The notes under the pieces were generated by a model, which saw nothing but the letters and a program-made list of their open reading frames with translations, was not told the DNA's origin and made no database searches. This document shows, piece by piece, positions 8,232-26,642 of a stretch of DNA of 64,000 bases. Made by a program: the position numbers and the translations under genes. The stretch is from assembly GCA_020137815.1 (NCBI GenBank), contig CM035350.1, forward strand, positions 5,958,180 to 6,022,179. Reading direction: 5' to 3'. Source of the DNA: Hormiphora californensis. Its lineage: Eukaryota; Ctenophora; Tentaculata; Cydippida; Pleurobrachiidae. Position 1 is the first letter of the stretch; the number at the start of each line of letters is the position of its first letter.

Positions 8232-9481
8232 CAGCGAGTCTAACTTGTCCAATAAACACAAGAACTATTATCAATCATGAGACTCAAGAATAGTCAAGCG
8301 CTACATTATTTGTACTGGAATAGAGTTGTTCCCCCTTTTCATAGAATTGGTTTTTTGCAATTACAGCAAAAACGGTTGGAGTAGGAGCAAAATGTCTCTC
8401 AGAAGACCCCCCCAAAATCGGACCTTCTGAATCGATTAAGCCTGGTCACAGGCCTCTACGATCATCCGTTTTTGAGATACAGGGAATTTCCCTCTTTTTC
8501 AAAAAGACGGGTTTCACAAAACAAGCTCTGTACACCACATCTTTGGCGGGAAAGTTCCAAAATTTTTGGGCCACATAGATAATCGTTTTGAGCAACTATT
8601 TCCAGATTTTCATCTCTAATGAAGCATGGGAACATTCTCAGCCAGCGTGTCAAAGAAGCAAAAAAGTAAACCGTTCTCATGGCCAGAAATAAGCTCCATT
8701 TCAAAAATCCTTCTTTGGGCTTATATTCACCTTTACATTCTCTTCAAATTCCAAGAATTTAATGTTTCTATCTCAAAAAAAGTGGTCCTGAGGTTAAAAA
8801 ATCCAACAAAATTTGAAAAAACGCCACTTTGAAAATAGGCTGTAGCAAAAATATGAATTCGACTTTAGGGCTAAAATTGCATATTTGTGGTCCATTTTGT
8901 ATGGCCTAAACCCTGGTGAAGTCATTTGGTTGGGCACTCGATGATGAAAAACGCCAGGTGTACCCTTAACCCTCGCTAACGAAGCACCACCAAATCCGGA
9001 GTACCTGCCCGCTGTTTTCTCTACAAACAATCATGTAATTGTCAAAGACATGCCTTTAGAATTTCTTGATGTTAGCGCTCTACGCTGGGATCGAATCGCC
9101 GAGGAACGTCCTATCTATTTACCGTTCGTGTTGGACAAGGCGAGACTTGCAGTCATAACATTCTGCGTTACAGATACTTTATCATATAGGAGTGATGTCA
9201 AGAAGATGGTGGATGCTGTTAGGACTCACAAGCCCCGGGAATGGATTCCTATTGTCCTGGTTGCTACCAAAACAGATCTTCGCGGCAAAGGTTGTGATAC
9301 AGTCTCTGAGATTCAGGGTCGGTCATTGAGTCGGAAAGTGGGAGCACGGGCGTATTTTGAAGTTTCGGTTGTTGATGGTGGTGTACCTGCCGTTCAACAC
9401 TTGTTTGAACAAGTCGTTGAGATATTAGAAGAATCTAACAGTGTGAGATATCATGGTGGTCGTCGGTGCTGTGTGTTATAA

Positions 9482-9808
9482 CATGTGTGTGTACCTCGCA
9501 GTGGGTGTCTGGGATTGTTTTTGTTTCGGGATGAAAATAGCTTTTAAGTGCGAATGCATCACACACACACATTATCCCACACGGCGATCTCCCACCGGTT
9601 GTTTCTAATGTAAACACACACACCAAATCAACCAGACACATGTGTGAATGATCTGTAGTGAAATGCGAATTCATACCAAGCCAATAATGTTTTTTAATCC
9701 CCAAAAGTTTATAGTTATACCACGAAGAATTATCCCCTTTTAACTCAAACACATAAACTCTTGTCGAACAAGGCAAATAAACTCTATCTTTTTACATATA
9801 GCTGCAGA
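9482..9808. other. Intergenic
   Basis: No gene was seen. It contains short CA-rich stretches and presumably the promoter of the next Rho gene. Confidence 0.4.
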
Positions 9809-10780
9809 ATGGCAAACTTGAAGTGTGTTTGTGTGGGTGATGGAGCAGTGGGTAAAACTTGTCTTCTCATCTCGTACGCTCAGGATCGCTTCCCTACCGA
9901 ATACATTCCCACTATATTTGACACTTACACCAAGATTCTATCTATGGATGAGGAGGGGATTGGAATTGTAAATCTCAATCTGTGGGATACTGCTGGTGAG
10001 CTTATCATCTTTAAAGAGTTTTGTAGTTTACTGAAAATAGGGTGACATAAAGTCCTCCGTGAGTAAAAAGCGTGTTTGTCCGTGGAGTAGTTTCGACTTT
10101 CGAGATTCGTAATTCACTTTCGGGTTTTGTGTCCGTCTGATGTGATGTAATGCAGTTACCCTTTAACAATGATTTCATACAGGACAGGAGGAATTCAGTA
10201 CCCAGAGATCGTACGCCTACCCTGGTACAGATGTGATTCTTATCTGCTTTGCAGTGAACTCTCGGGCCAGTTACAATAACGTCAAAAGCCAGTGGGAAAA
10301 AGAGGTACATTATACATGAGATGGTTAATTGTATCGATAACATTGAATTTCTTCCAGAGTACATTTTGATTAATGAAACTTCAAAGAAACTAAATTCAGA
10401 ACAACCCAACATTGTTTTGCAGGTGAAGAGTTTTGCACCGAGCACACCATTTATTCTGGTGGGGTTGCAGTGTGATAGGAGGGAGAGCGAGGCTGAGAAT
10501 ACTCTTATTTCAATTGCGGAAGGGTACTCCCTTCAGCAACAGGTGGGTTAATCAGCAGGGTGATTTAGAAGTTTTTGTTGAACCTAGTATCTTTTTTATT
10601 CTAACGACTCTGTTTCCATATATCTAAGATATTGTGTTATTCTTCTAGATCGGGGCTCTCAAGTATGCAGAGGTTTCATCACTCAAGATGATTGGAGTGG
10701 AGGCACTGTTCAGAGATGCAATAATTGCAGCTGTTAAGGGACCGGAAGAGAAAAAGAAGTCATGTTGTACACTCTTGTAA
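9809..10780 (+). CDS. Rho-family GTPase with four exons, copy 7
   Basis: Exons: 9809-9995, 10183-10304, 10423-10542 and 10649-10780, joining in phase to 186 residues. The P-loop GDGAVGKT and switch [11 protein letters not shown] are canonical, and WDTAG|QEEF keeps the catalytic Gln, with an intron inside the Gly codon before it. The switch II tail differs ([12 protein letters not shown]). The base-specificity motif NKxD/TKxD is replaced by LQCD, and the Rho insert is missing. The C-terminus KKKSCCTLL is a CAAX box preceded by a possible palmitoylation Cys. It is an ordinary intron-bearing relative of the intronless array. The degenerate G4 motif suggests altered nucleotide affinity. Confidence 0.88.
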
Positions 10781-10995
10781 AGAAACTAAATTGGGAATGT
10801 TTTTAACCTCTTTTTAGTTCTTTTTAGTAGCATTTTATGTTTATTTTAGTATTTGTTAGCATATTGTCATCTTGTATCTTATTTGTGTCTGATTTTTGCA
10901 TGAAGTTTATAAATTTATAAATTTTGTTATTGTACTTGTGTAAATAGAGTTATGAATATGGTATTTTATTAACAAATCAATTATAATTTACTGTA

Positions 10996-11029
<34 letters not shown>

Positions 11030-11171
11030 TCTTTCCCTCTTATTTTTCTCACCTTTCTTATTCATGCAGCACCTGGATAAATGCACAGTGTACTGTTTTC
11101 TACTTTTCCTACTAGCCAATTAGTTAGTGTAAAATGTAAATCCCCCTTCTCTCCCTGTGTAGGGATGTACA
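10781..11171. other. Intergenic with a CT microsatellite
   Basis: AT-rich DNA, then a short (CT)n at about 10997-11025. Nothing coding was seen. Confidence 0.5.
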
Positions 11172-12961
11172 ATGGCGGAGAGACAAGTGAAATGCGTTGT
11201 CGTGGGGGATGGCAATGTTGGTAAGCACTTTGTTTTGATTTTTTGATTGTTTGTTTGATTGTTTGTTTGATTGTTTGTTTGATTGTTTGTTTGATTGTTT
11301 GTTTGTTTGCATGTTTGTTTGTTTGTTTGTTTGTTTGTTTGTTTGTTTGTTTGTTTGTTTGTTTGTTTGTTTGTTTGTTTGTTTGTTTGTTTGTTTGTTT
11401 GTTTGTTTGTTTGTTTGTTTGTGTGTTTGTTTTTCATGTAGTATGTCCTACTAACCATGCAATTATTCCTTTGTCACTGTGAGTGTCATTGGAAGAAAGT
11501 ACACACAGTGCTGCTTGTAGTCGTATTACCGTAATGAAAATACAGTAAGAAGACGCGCACGTTGCATAACACGCGGCAAAAAGTGCATGTGTTCAGCACG
11601 TACTAGCGCCCTGATTGGTCACGGTTGCGTGTCGTCTTACTGTATCTCGGTTTTCCATTACCGTTTTCCCACTACAAGCGACCGTGACAGACTCATGTTA
11701 CAACTGTGTGAGGATTATGTGTTACTTGCAGCAGGTACATAGTACCAGTAGCTACATAGTACCACATAATACCACGTAGCTAATACTAATAGCTATTACA
11801 GTACCAGTATTACCATTAACTATAGTAGTACCGTTACTACCAATAGTACCATGATACCAGTACGAGTCCGACCTGCCACTCTCATTCCATGTTCTAACAA
11901 CCCCCCCCCCCCATTATAAGGTAAAACATGCATGCTGATATCATACTGCACGGACGCCTTCCCGGGAGAATACCGACCCACTATATTTGATAACTACACC
12001 ACCACTGTCAAGTTCCAGGGAGCCAACGTCAAATTGGACCTATGGGATACCGCTGGTGAGCGATAACTTGTTACGTTTATTGTGTATGTAATCCGACCTG
12101 ATAACGCCTGTTTGTGAACTGTGTGCGTCATTAAACAGGACTAGTAACATATCAACTTGTTATTGCATCAAGTACCCCATATAGCAGGCAAACTAGACTT
12201 GTTATGTTCTAACATAGTCTAGCTAGGCAGGTAGTTGAGTAGCAATAACCATCCATGTTTCTAACTACCTTGTAACTTGTTGAGTAACCACTCATCAACT
12301 TGTAACAGGACAAGCGGAGTACGATCGGTTACGGCCCCGAAGCTACCCTGAATCGGATGTGTTTCTTATTATCTACTCGATCAGTTCACAAGCTAGCTAT
12401 AACAATGTTCGCCTAAAGTGGAACATAGAGGTATAACTATGATAATACGGATACCCAATACCCAGCAATGTGCAGCTGAAATCTCGATACAGCTCTAGAA
12501 GCTTCTACTACGTATGATTTCAAACCCAAAAACCTGCGTTTTAGCTGAAACAATATTTCACCGCACAGGTTGCCCACCACTGTCCCGGAGTGCCCGTTAT
12601 TCTGGTTGCCGCTAAGAAAGATTTGAGGAACTCAGACCCAGAATGTATCTCAACACGGGACGGCCAAGACCTTGCTAAAGAGGTACGTGTTGCCATGGGA
12701 ACCCCTCACTCTTTCATTCTTCCTCCGAATCATAATATATCATCACCTCCATTACACAAGTTAACAGGTATACCTGCTTGTTTGGGTACAGCTATAATAA
12801 TTATGAACCCATGTCCCATTTCTTTTCAGATAAGAGCTACCACGTTTATGGAGTGTTCCGCCCTCACATCTGATGGACTAGCTGAGGTGTTTCTCAAGGC
12901 CATCGATGTCGTCATTAATCCGGTGAAAAAGGAGAAGAAGAGCACGTGCAGATTGCTGTGA
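11172..12961 (+). CDS. Rho-family GTPase with five exons, copy 8
   Basis: Exons: 11172-11220, 11921-12055, 12309-12430, 12569-12682 and 12830-12961, giving 183 residues. [19 protein letters not shown] holds the P-loop, split by intron 1. Switch I is [10 protein letters not shown], switch [16 protein letters not shown] keeps Gln, G4 is AAKKDL and G5 ECSALT. The tail [11 protein letters not shown] is a CAAX box. The Rho insert is again short or missing. An intron at DTA|GQ is shared with copy 7, so these two show the ancestral gene structure from which the intronless copies probably derive. Intron 1 holds a TTTG repeat. AATAAA at about 13451 is a possible polyadenylation signal. Confidence 0.9.
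11236..11423. repeat. (TTTG)n / (GATTGTTT)n microsatellite
   Basis: A tetranucleotide tract in intron 1 of Rho copy 8, with an older 8-bp gattgttt version at its 5' side. It is open in several frames only because of its composition. Confidence 0.95.
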
Positions 12962-13117
12962 TGACAGATACCTTAAGTCACGTGACATAGTGTGACATGA
13001 GATCACCTAACGATGGACTAAGACGTAACGCGCGGGGACAATACTGTGCTATCCCATGTGCTGATAGACTTCAGAAAGCGCGCGCGGAGGTCGTTTTGTT
13101 TGTTTGTCATGACTGGG

Positions 13118-13193
13118 CTGTCTGGTGCCGCCAACCCAATCTGAGAGTGAGCGCACTGTCATTGTCAAATTGGGTTCTGGCGCCGCCAGACAG
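13118..13193. mobile_element. 76-bp CTGTCTGG-ended short element, copy 3
   Basis: The ends ctgtctggtgccgcc and ggcgccgccagacag, and the inner caaattgggttct, match the two copies in the Rho array (2517, 5028) with divergence. Confidence 0.55.
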
Positions 13194-13491
13194 TTTGTGT
13201 GTGTGTCTGTGCGGAGTCGGAAACTGACTTGTTTGAGCAGCGTGTAAATGTAAAGTTTGCAAATGTATAACGTGTATAAATTCAATGGCCATGGGGAGAT
13301 TTATTATTTTGTAGTTTTTTACCTTTTTACCGGACAATTATAACTGTATTTGTGTCATGAATTGTATTTCATTTTTTAGTTTCATGAATATATGAATTAG
13401 TTTTGTCTTGTAGTGATACCGCTAGAGCGTTATAAACAGAGAAGTTTGTCCAATAAAATTGGCTAGTGCCTGCGCTTGATCATCGATTTGG

Positions 13492-13565
13492 CTTGTTATG
13501 TTCTAACCCTTCCTTTGCATTTGTGTTTCGGGGCGGGGCGCCCGAAACACAGTCTAGCTTGGCAA
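13492..13565. mobile_element. 74-bp hAT-like mini-element with perfect 8-bp target duplication
   Basis: Direct CGATTTGG lies on both sides (13484-13491, 13566-13573). In reverse orientation the element reads ttgccaagctagactgtg to gttagaacataacaag, identical in ends to the copy at 61972. Eight-bp duplications are typical of hAT transposases. Confidence 0.8.
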
Positions 13566-13794
13566 CGATTTGGCATGGTTCTTCAAGAAGAAATTGTCAA
13601 ACTCTTTGTCATAGATTGGGCAAACTTCTCGCTTTATTAAAAGGCACCAAATTAAAATATTTCTGAAAAAAATAGATTCACAAAACCAAATTTAGCTAAT
13701 AAACTAAACAAGGCAACAAAATAAACAACAACTAATCAATAAATATCAATACACACGACATCAGTAAAAACTGTCTGTGAACCACTGTAATTCA

Positions 13795-17039
<3,245 letters not shown>

Positions 17040-17356
17040 TTTGCGTATAATATGAACCACAATTCCATCAGATGTCACGGCGGCTAGTCAACTTGTTATC
17101 TTGGGGGAGGTGTGCCTCTATATGCAGCTCCACATATGAAAAGCAACGAACACTTCCGTAGAACATGCTATACTTGCATTGATAGCACAAATGTGAGTTA
17201 TATTGTTCCGATAAGCAGGGCGGTTTTACAAAATCTTCTCACAATGCAATTACAAGGGGGAATATAATAATAACATTTTACAGGAATAGCACGAGTTGGT
17301 TGGTAGTATAAGTTTCAGGTGCTACAGAGATAATCTTACATTTACAAATTAACATT
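17040..17356. other. Intergenic between Delta-like gene and spectrin-like gene B
   Basis: About 315 bp hold the Delta-like promoter side and the 3' end of the next minus-strand gene. No further ORF or repeat was seen. Confidence 0.5.
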
Positions 17357-20300
17357 TTAGTTGGGAGTGACAGAGAGTTTCTTGCGTACGTTGAACAAAC
17401 AACACAAGAAGCGTGTAGCGTCGTAGACACGTCCCTGGTCAGTGCTTTCTAGAGAACCTAGAGACGGGAGAATGGAGACGTTATATTCGGACTGAAATAT
17501 ACCCGAACGAAAAACTTATCTCAAAAAGATAGGTGCGAGGACAACATACCAAAATATTCAGTAAGATGTTTCTGAGAGAACTTCCACACGTTCCCTCGTC
17601 CCAAGATAGCCTGTAGCCTTGTTTCAGAGATGTAAGGTGCTCCGTCGGTAATAATGGCTAAGTTGTGTTCTAGTTCATCCCTCAGCTCACAGTCGGGACC
17701 CTCCGTTAGGAGAGACATGAGTCCTTTACCAAGCCGACCATAGGGGTCAATCTGTAGGGAATAAGTATCGTGGGTATAAATAAGTATAATAGGGGGATAG
17801 GGGGTAACGAATGATATTGGAAAATGATGCTGAATATCACAGAGATCCGTCTGATTGTGTCACACTAACGTGTCGTGAGGCGTCCTGTTTGGCGATAAGA
17901 ACTCTTGATGCTAACACTGGTCCCTTATTGTCAGAGTGGTTTGAACAGCTTGACGGCCTGCAAATTGGAAACGAGTATTACAGATATATGGTTCAGTTAT
18001 ATTAATACCTGCTTATACAATGTATACAGCAAGGAATATTTGAAAAGAACCTAAAATCCATCATTACCGTTTTATTTGCAGAGCAACATCGACCTTTAGC
18101 AGTTCCAGGAAGAGAAGGCAGTGGTTCCAACACTCCATTAGAGATCTTACTCTTGGTGTAGTGACACCCCTAGGGGAGAGGGGAGCTGTTTGAAAAGGCG
18201 GAGATTCGGAGAACTCATTCAGTGATCGAGGGGACTGTCATGTTGGTTACCTAGAGTGTATTGGCTGTGCTAACTCAAAGAGAATTCCTCCCTTTTCTTC
18301 CTTCAAGGCGGCCAGCCACTGAGTGAGGTAGGTACACTGACTGAGCCATCTTGTAGTGTCACCAGGTGATTGGGCTATCTGAAGCACATCGGGAGATGGA
18401 ATATATGAAGTGTCTAAAACCCCACGGATACTTTGTTTTGTATGTAGTACCTACGTCAAACAATAGCTTTTAAACCCTGAATTTACAGTTTTATCACAAG
18501 ACCTCACGAGTTATACCTTTTTGATGTGATGCAGAAGGACACTGGATATGTTATCGAGTTCAGCTGTTAGGGCGGTACGGTCCTCCGACTGTAGAGCTGC
18601 TACGGCACCTCTCTGTTGGGCAAGCCAGGCTTCTGTGTTACGAAGCTTCTGTAGTGTATTCTCCCAGTGCAGTGTGACACTCTTTACTGATTTACCTAGG
18701 GGATGTTGAATTGTTGAGAGATTGGAGAGGTTCATTGATTCATTGAAGGGGTTGTCAAATCATACTTAGTACTTACTGGTGTACATGTTTTCTAATTTGT
18801 GAGCAGTTGATCGTTTAGAAGCAAAGAACTCCTCCAGGGAATAAATGAGATCAAGATCTTTTGCGGCCATGAAAAGCTTCTCTGTGGCATCTCCTAGATG
18901 TCGTACAGCAGCATCGTGATCATTGAGAGTCGTTATGGCGGGTCGGAGGGAGAAGTAGTTGTAGAATCGGTGCAGTTCACCCTCTACATCGTTCAATAGG
19001 GTAGCTTGACTTCGCAGGCACATTTCAACTTCATCTGCTTCTTTCTGTTGTAGTGAGTGCAGGATTGTGTACTTTTATTAAAAGAACAGCTTCGCGCGCG
19101 ACGGTGGGCGCTTTGGATTTCCAAGAAATTGGGCTTGTGCGCCATTTTCCGCCGCGGGGAGAACGACCGGTTCTTTTTACAACGTACCTCGAACCGTTGG
19201 AGATTGGTTTGAACGGATTCGACCTCTCTTTCCAAAACATTCAACTCTTCCTTTCGTTCGGTGTGGTTTCTAACCAAATTCCGTAGCTCTTCCTCTCCCA
19301 CAGTTTCAGTCAAGGTTGAGAGCATCAGAAGCATTGTCTTGCAGACCTAGGTATATTGAAAAAAAAACGGGTAAAATCGCTGAAATTCAACACAGCTATT
19401 CTGTTTCTCACCTCTTTCATTCGTGGTAATCCTTTGTTAAATTGCTTGACAAGTTTTTTGTTTGCTTCAATTTCTGATTTGTTGAATCGGCAGGATGCTG
19501 GGTCGGGTATTTCATTTGCCCAGTGGTCCGTCCAGTGTTTAACCAGGTTACTTTGCTTGTAGAATTGAACTGTAAAATCGTACCTCATTTGTTCTCGCTT
19601 TCCCAACTCGGTCACCTTGGTCTCTATACGGTACTGAAATGTGTAAATGGTACAGTCATCCCAAAATACCCCACTGCATCACTGGCCCATCACACTTCTT
19701 AGTTCTAAGGTGGAGCAACACTTACCGTCCACTGAAGGAGTGTCCTGAAACAGTGATCCAGATTTGCCATGCTGTGTTTCCCCGACACTACCGTCGTCTT
19801 GCCAGCCCTCCAAAACAGGGAATTCAAGTTGACTGAGGCCGTCAGTTGTGAGATGGTAGTAAAGTGTGTCAGATGATCAGCTAGTGCATCTCTTCTCAGG
19901 TCACCGAAACAACTATCTGAACCATGTTTATAGGACGGGTCACATATCTCCCTGTAAAGGTCTTGGGCCTCCTTGATTCGGCTCTGTAGTAGATTATAGT
20001 ACACCTCACTAAGCCGTCCCAAACGACGCTGATTCTCTTCCTCGCTCTTCATGCGTGTTAGGATATCCTCGAGTTTTCCCAGATTTCCCCTAACCGGCTG
20101 AAAGGATAATATCGCTTGGTTATTGGTTGGGGGAAGACGATCTTACCGGCTACTTCACTATTGATTTGGGGAAGACGATCCTAGTATCCTACCAGCTAGT
20201 TTGTTATAACAATTGATTTGGGGAAGACCCATATCGCCGGAAGGAGGTACCTACCTTTGTTTTGTGTGATTGAGCAGCTCGGAAGATTTCCGCACAATAC

Positions 20301-21488
20301 AGCAAGTGAACAAAGTGGTATAGTGATTGCTCCTTCCTCTGTTCAATCGAGAAGTTAACTCGTGATGGGTGGAGAATGGCAGGGACCCCCAAGTATAACT
20401 CGAAGAACTTGAGACTGTTCTCAAACTTGAGCTGTGGACTCGTTGTCTTTCCTGTAAACAGCATTGTTTTTCAGTTGTGAGCCTAGAGTGGCGTGGGGGC
20501 ATCAAGAGTGCAGTAGAAAAAGGGAGGCTGTTGGCATTTGTTGTCATGTAAGGGGGGGGGGGTCATCCCTTACCCTACCCACAACCCCTTACTCAACATA
20601 AACTAACCCCGGGTTTGGTTCACCCATTACAAAAACAATAATTGGCGTCTACCTGTTTGCTTGTCAAAACGGTCCGCATAGCATGGAAAATCTCGGTGTA
20701 TAATTTTCCTGAAGGCATCCGGATCGGAATCCAGTAGGGATAAACCATCCTTAGGTTGAGTACTGACTCCCAGTTTATTAAAGAAAATGTTTAATGATTT
20801 CTCTCCCGTACTCCGGAGATAGGAGCACCTTTCAACCAGACCTTTCCTTAGAACAGCAACCAGAAGAGCAACTCGACTTGCACCTGGCCGAATTATTGTG
20901 CTAAAATCAAGCAATCAGATCGGTACCACTTCATGCTGTAGAACCTTCATAAGATATATTGGAATGTAACAAGATCTGGTAATATCACCTACCATTAGGA
21001 AGGCTGAAGTGCTTGTTCAGGTCTGACGAGCAACAAGCAGCAGGCACTGGTACATCCAACAGCCGACAGAGAGATGTTATCCGCGACGAATCTGCCAGAT
21101 CTCTCTCCATGTACTCAATTCGTTCATCTGAACATAACAGACAACATGTGTGGTTATATCTAGACTCACGCAGATACAAGTGTCCTGCAAAATGTGAAAT
21201 TACCGGCGGAGAGATACTTGTTTGCAACTTTGCACAACACATTTCCAAAGTAGGACTTGAAATCAAAATACAGACTCCGGTAGAAATCTAGGTCCTCGTC
21301 CTCGGTGGTGCACATATCGTATTGGAAGTGATTATCCACCATGGCCTCGTATACCACCTATATAGTGAGGAGAACATGGTAATACAGTGTGGGTTGTTGT
21401 TACTATACTAGAATATTTACTACACGTCATGATAGTAAATGGTGCATACACTTACGTTTCCATCATCTAGTCCTAGTTCATCAGCCAT
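17357..21488 (-). CDS. Divergent spectrin/alpha-actinin-like protein (gene B)
   Basis: This many-exon minus-strand gene starts at MADELGLDDGN (21488) and ends ...NVRKKLSVTPN (stop 17357-17359). Near the N-terminus, ENSLKFFELYLGVPAIL followed by SLYHFVHLLYCA resembles the last helices of a calponin-homology domain. The middle is a long run of amphipathic helices with spaced Trp (WTDHW, LHWENTLQKL, ETEAW-like segments), as in spectrin repeats. The C-terminus (ELEHNLAIITDGAPYISE ... VYDATRFLCCLF) matches the Ca-insensitive EF-hand that ends alpha-actinin and spectrin. It is probably an actin-associated scaffold. It lies 135 bp behind the similar gene A. Individual exon limits were not all resolved. 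Confidence 0.55.
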
Positions 21489-21622
21489 CTTTCTAACTAG
21501 GGCAGGGGAGGATTAGTTTTAGAGGGAGTCGGGGCATGGGAAGTGCAATACAAAGCGATTACAAGATACACAAGAAAATAATTTACACGAATGGTTACAA
21601 AATACAACTCCTCTACGAGTCT

Positions 21623-26483
<4,861 letters not shown>

Positions 26484-26642
26484 CCTGAAATGTGTTAATA
26501 ATTACACAACAGTTACCCTCAAATCAAATCGTGATAATTAGAGCTTTAGACACAATACTGATATAATACAATATTACAGAATCAAATATACATAGTTAAT
26601 AATTAATTAATCTTTCCTTAATAATAATAATCCTAACTGTCT

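Larger units (their letters stand above)
6768..8965. mobile_element. 2.2-kb TTAA-flanked element with ~0.6-kb terminal inverted repeats
   Basis: Both ends read gggtacacctggcgtttttc inward and are flanked by TTAA (6764-6767, 8966-8969). The arms match closely over about 610 bp (6768 to about 7380 against about 8350-8965). TTAA duplication is used by piggyBac and Kolobok transposases; no transposase is encoded here. The middle carries a GIY-YIG-type ORF, a GA microsatellite and a hammerhead-like core, which are Penelope-retroelement traits. The copy may be a DNA transposon that captured a Penelope fragment, or an inverted Penelope arrangement. Confidence 0.75.
6696..9481 (+). pseudogene. Rho-family gene split by a 2.2-kb inverted-repeat element, copy 6
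   Basis: The 5' fragment starts at an ATG at 6696 (MSSEPGDSTRFCILGTQ, the beta-1/P-loop start). It shows a frameshift with a shortened P-loop and reaches the GKTTLC helix at 6752-6767. The rest resumes after the element at 8966 with EAPPNPEYLPAVF, matching switch I of Rac/Rho, and stays open to 9481. Switch II is degenerate (FLDVSALRWDR), the G4 motif TKTD is kept and the tail ends RRCCVL, a CAAX box. The two halves join in frame across one TTAA. An initiation inside the 3' half (ATG 9050) could still make a 143-residue product, so a residual function is not excluded. Confidence 0.65.
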
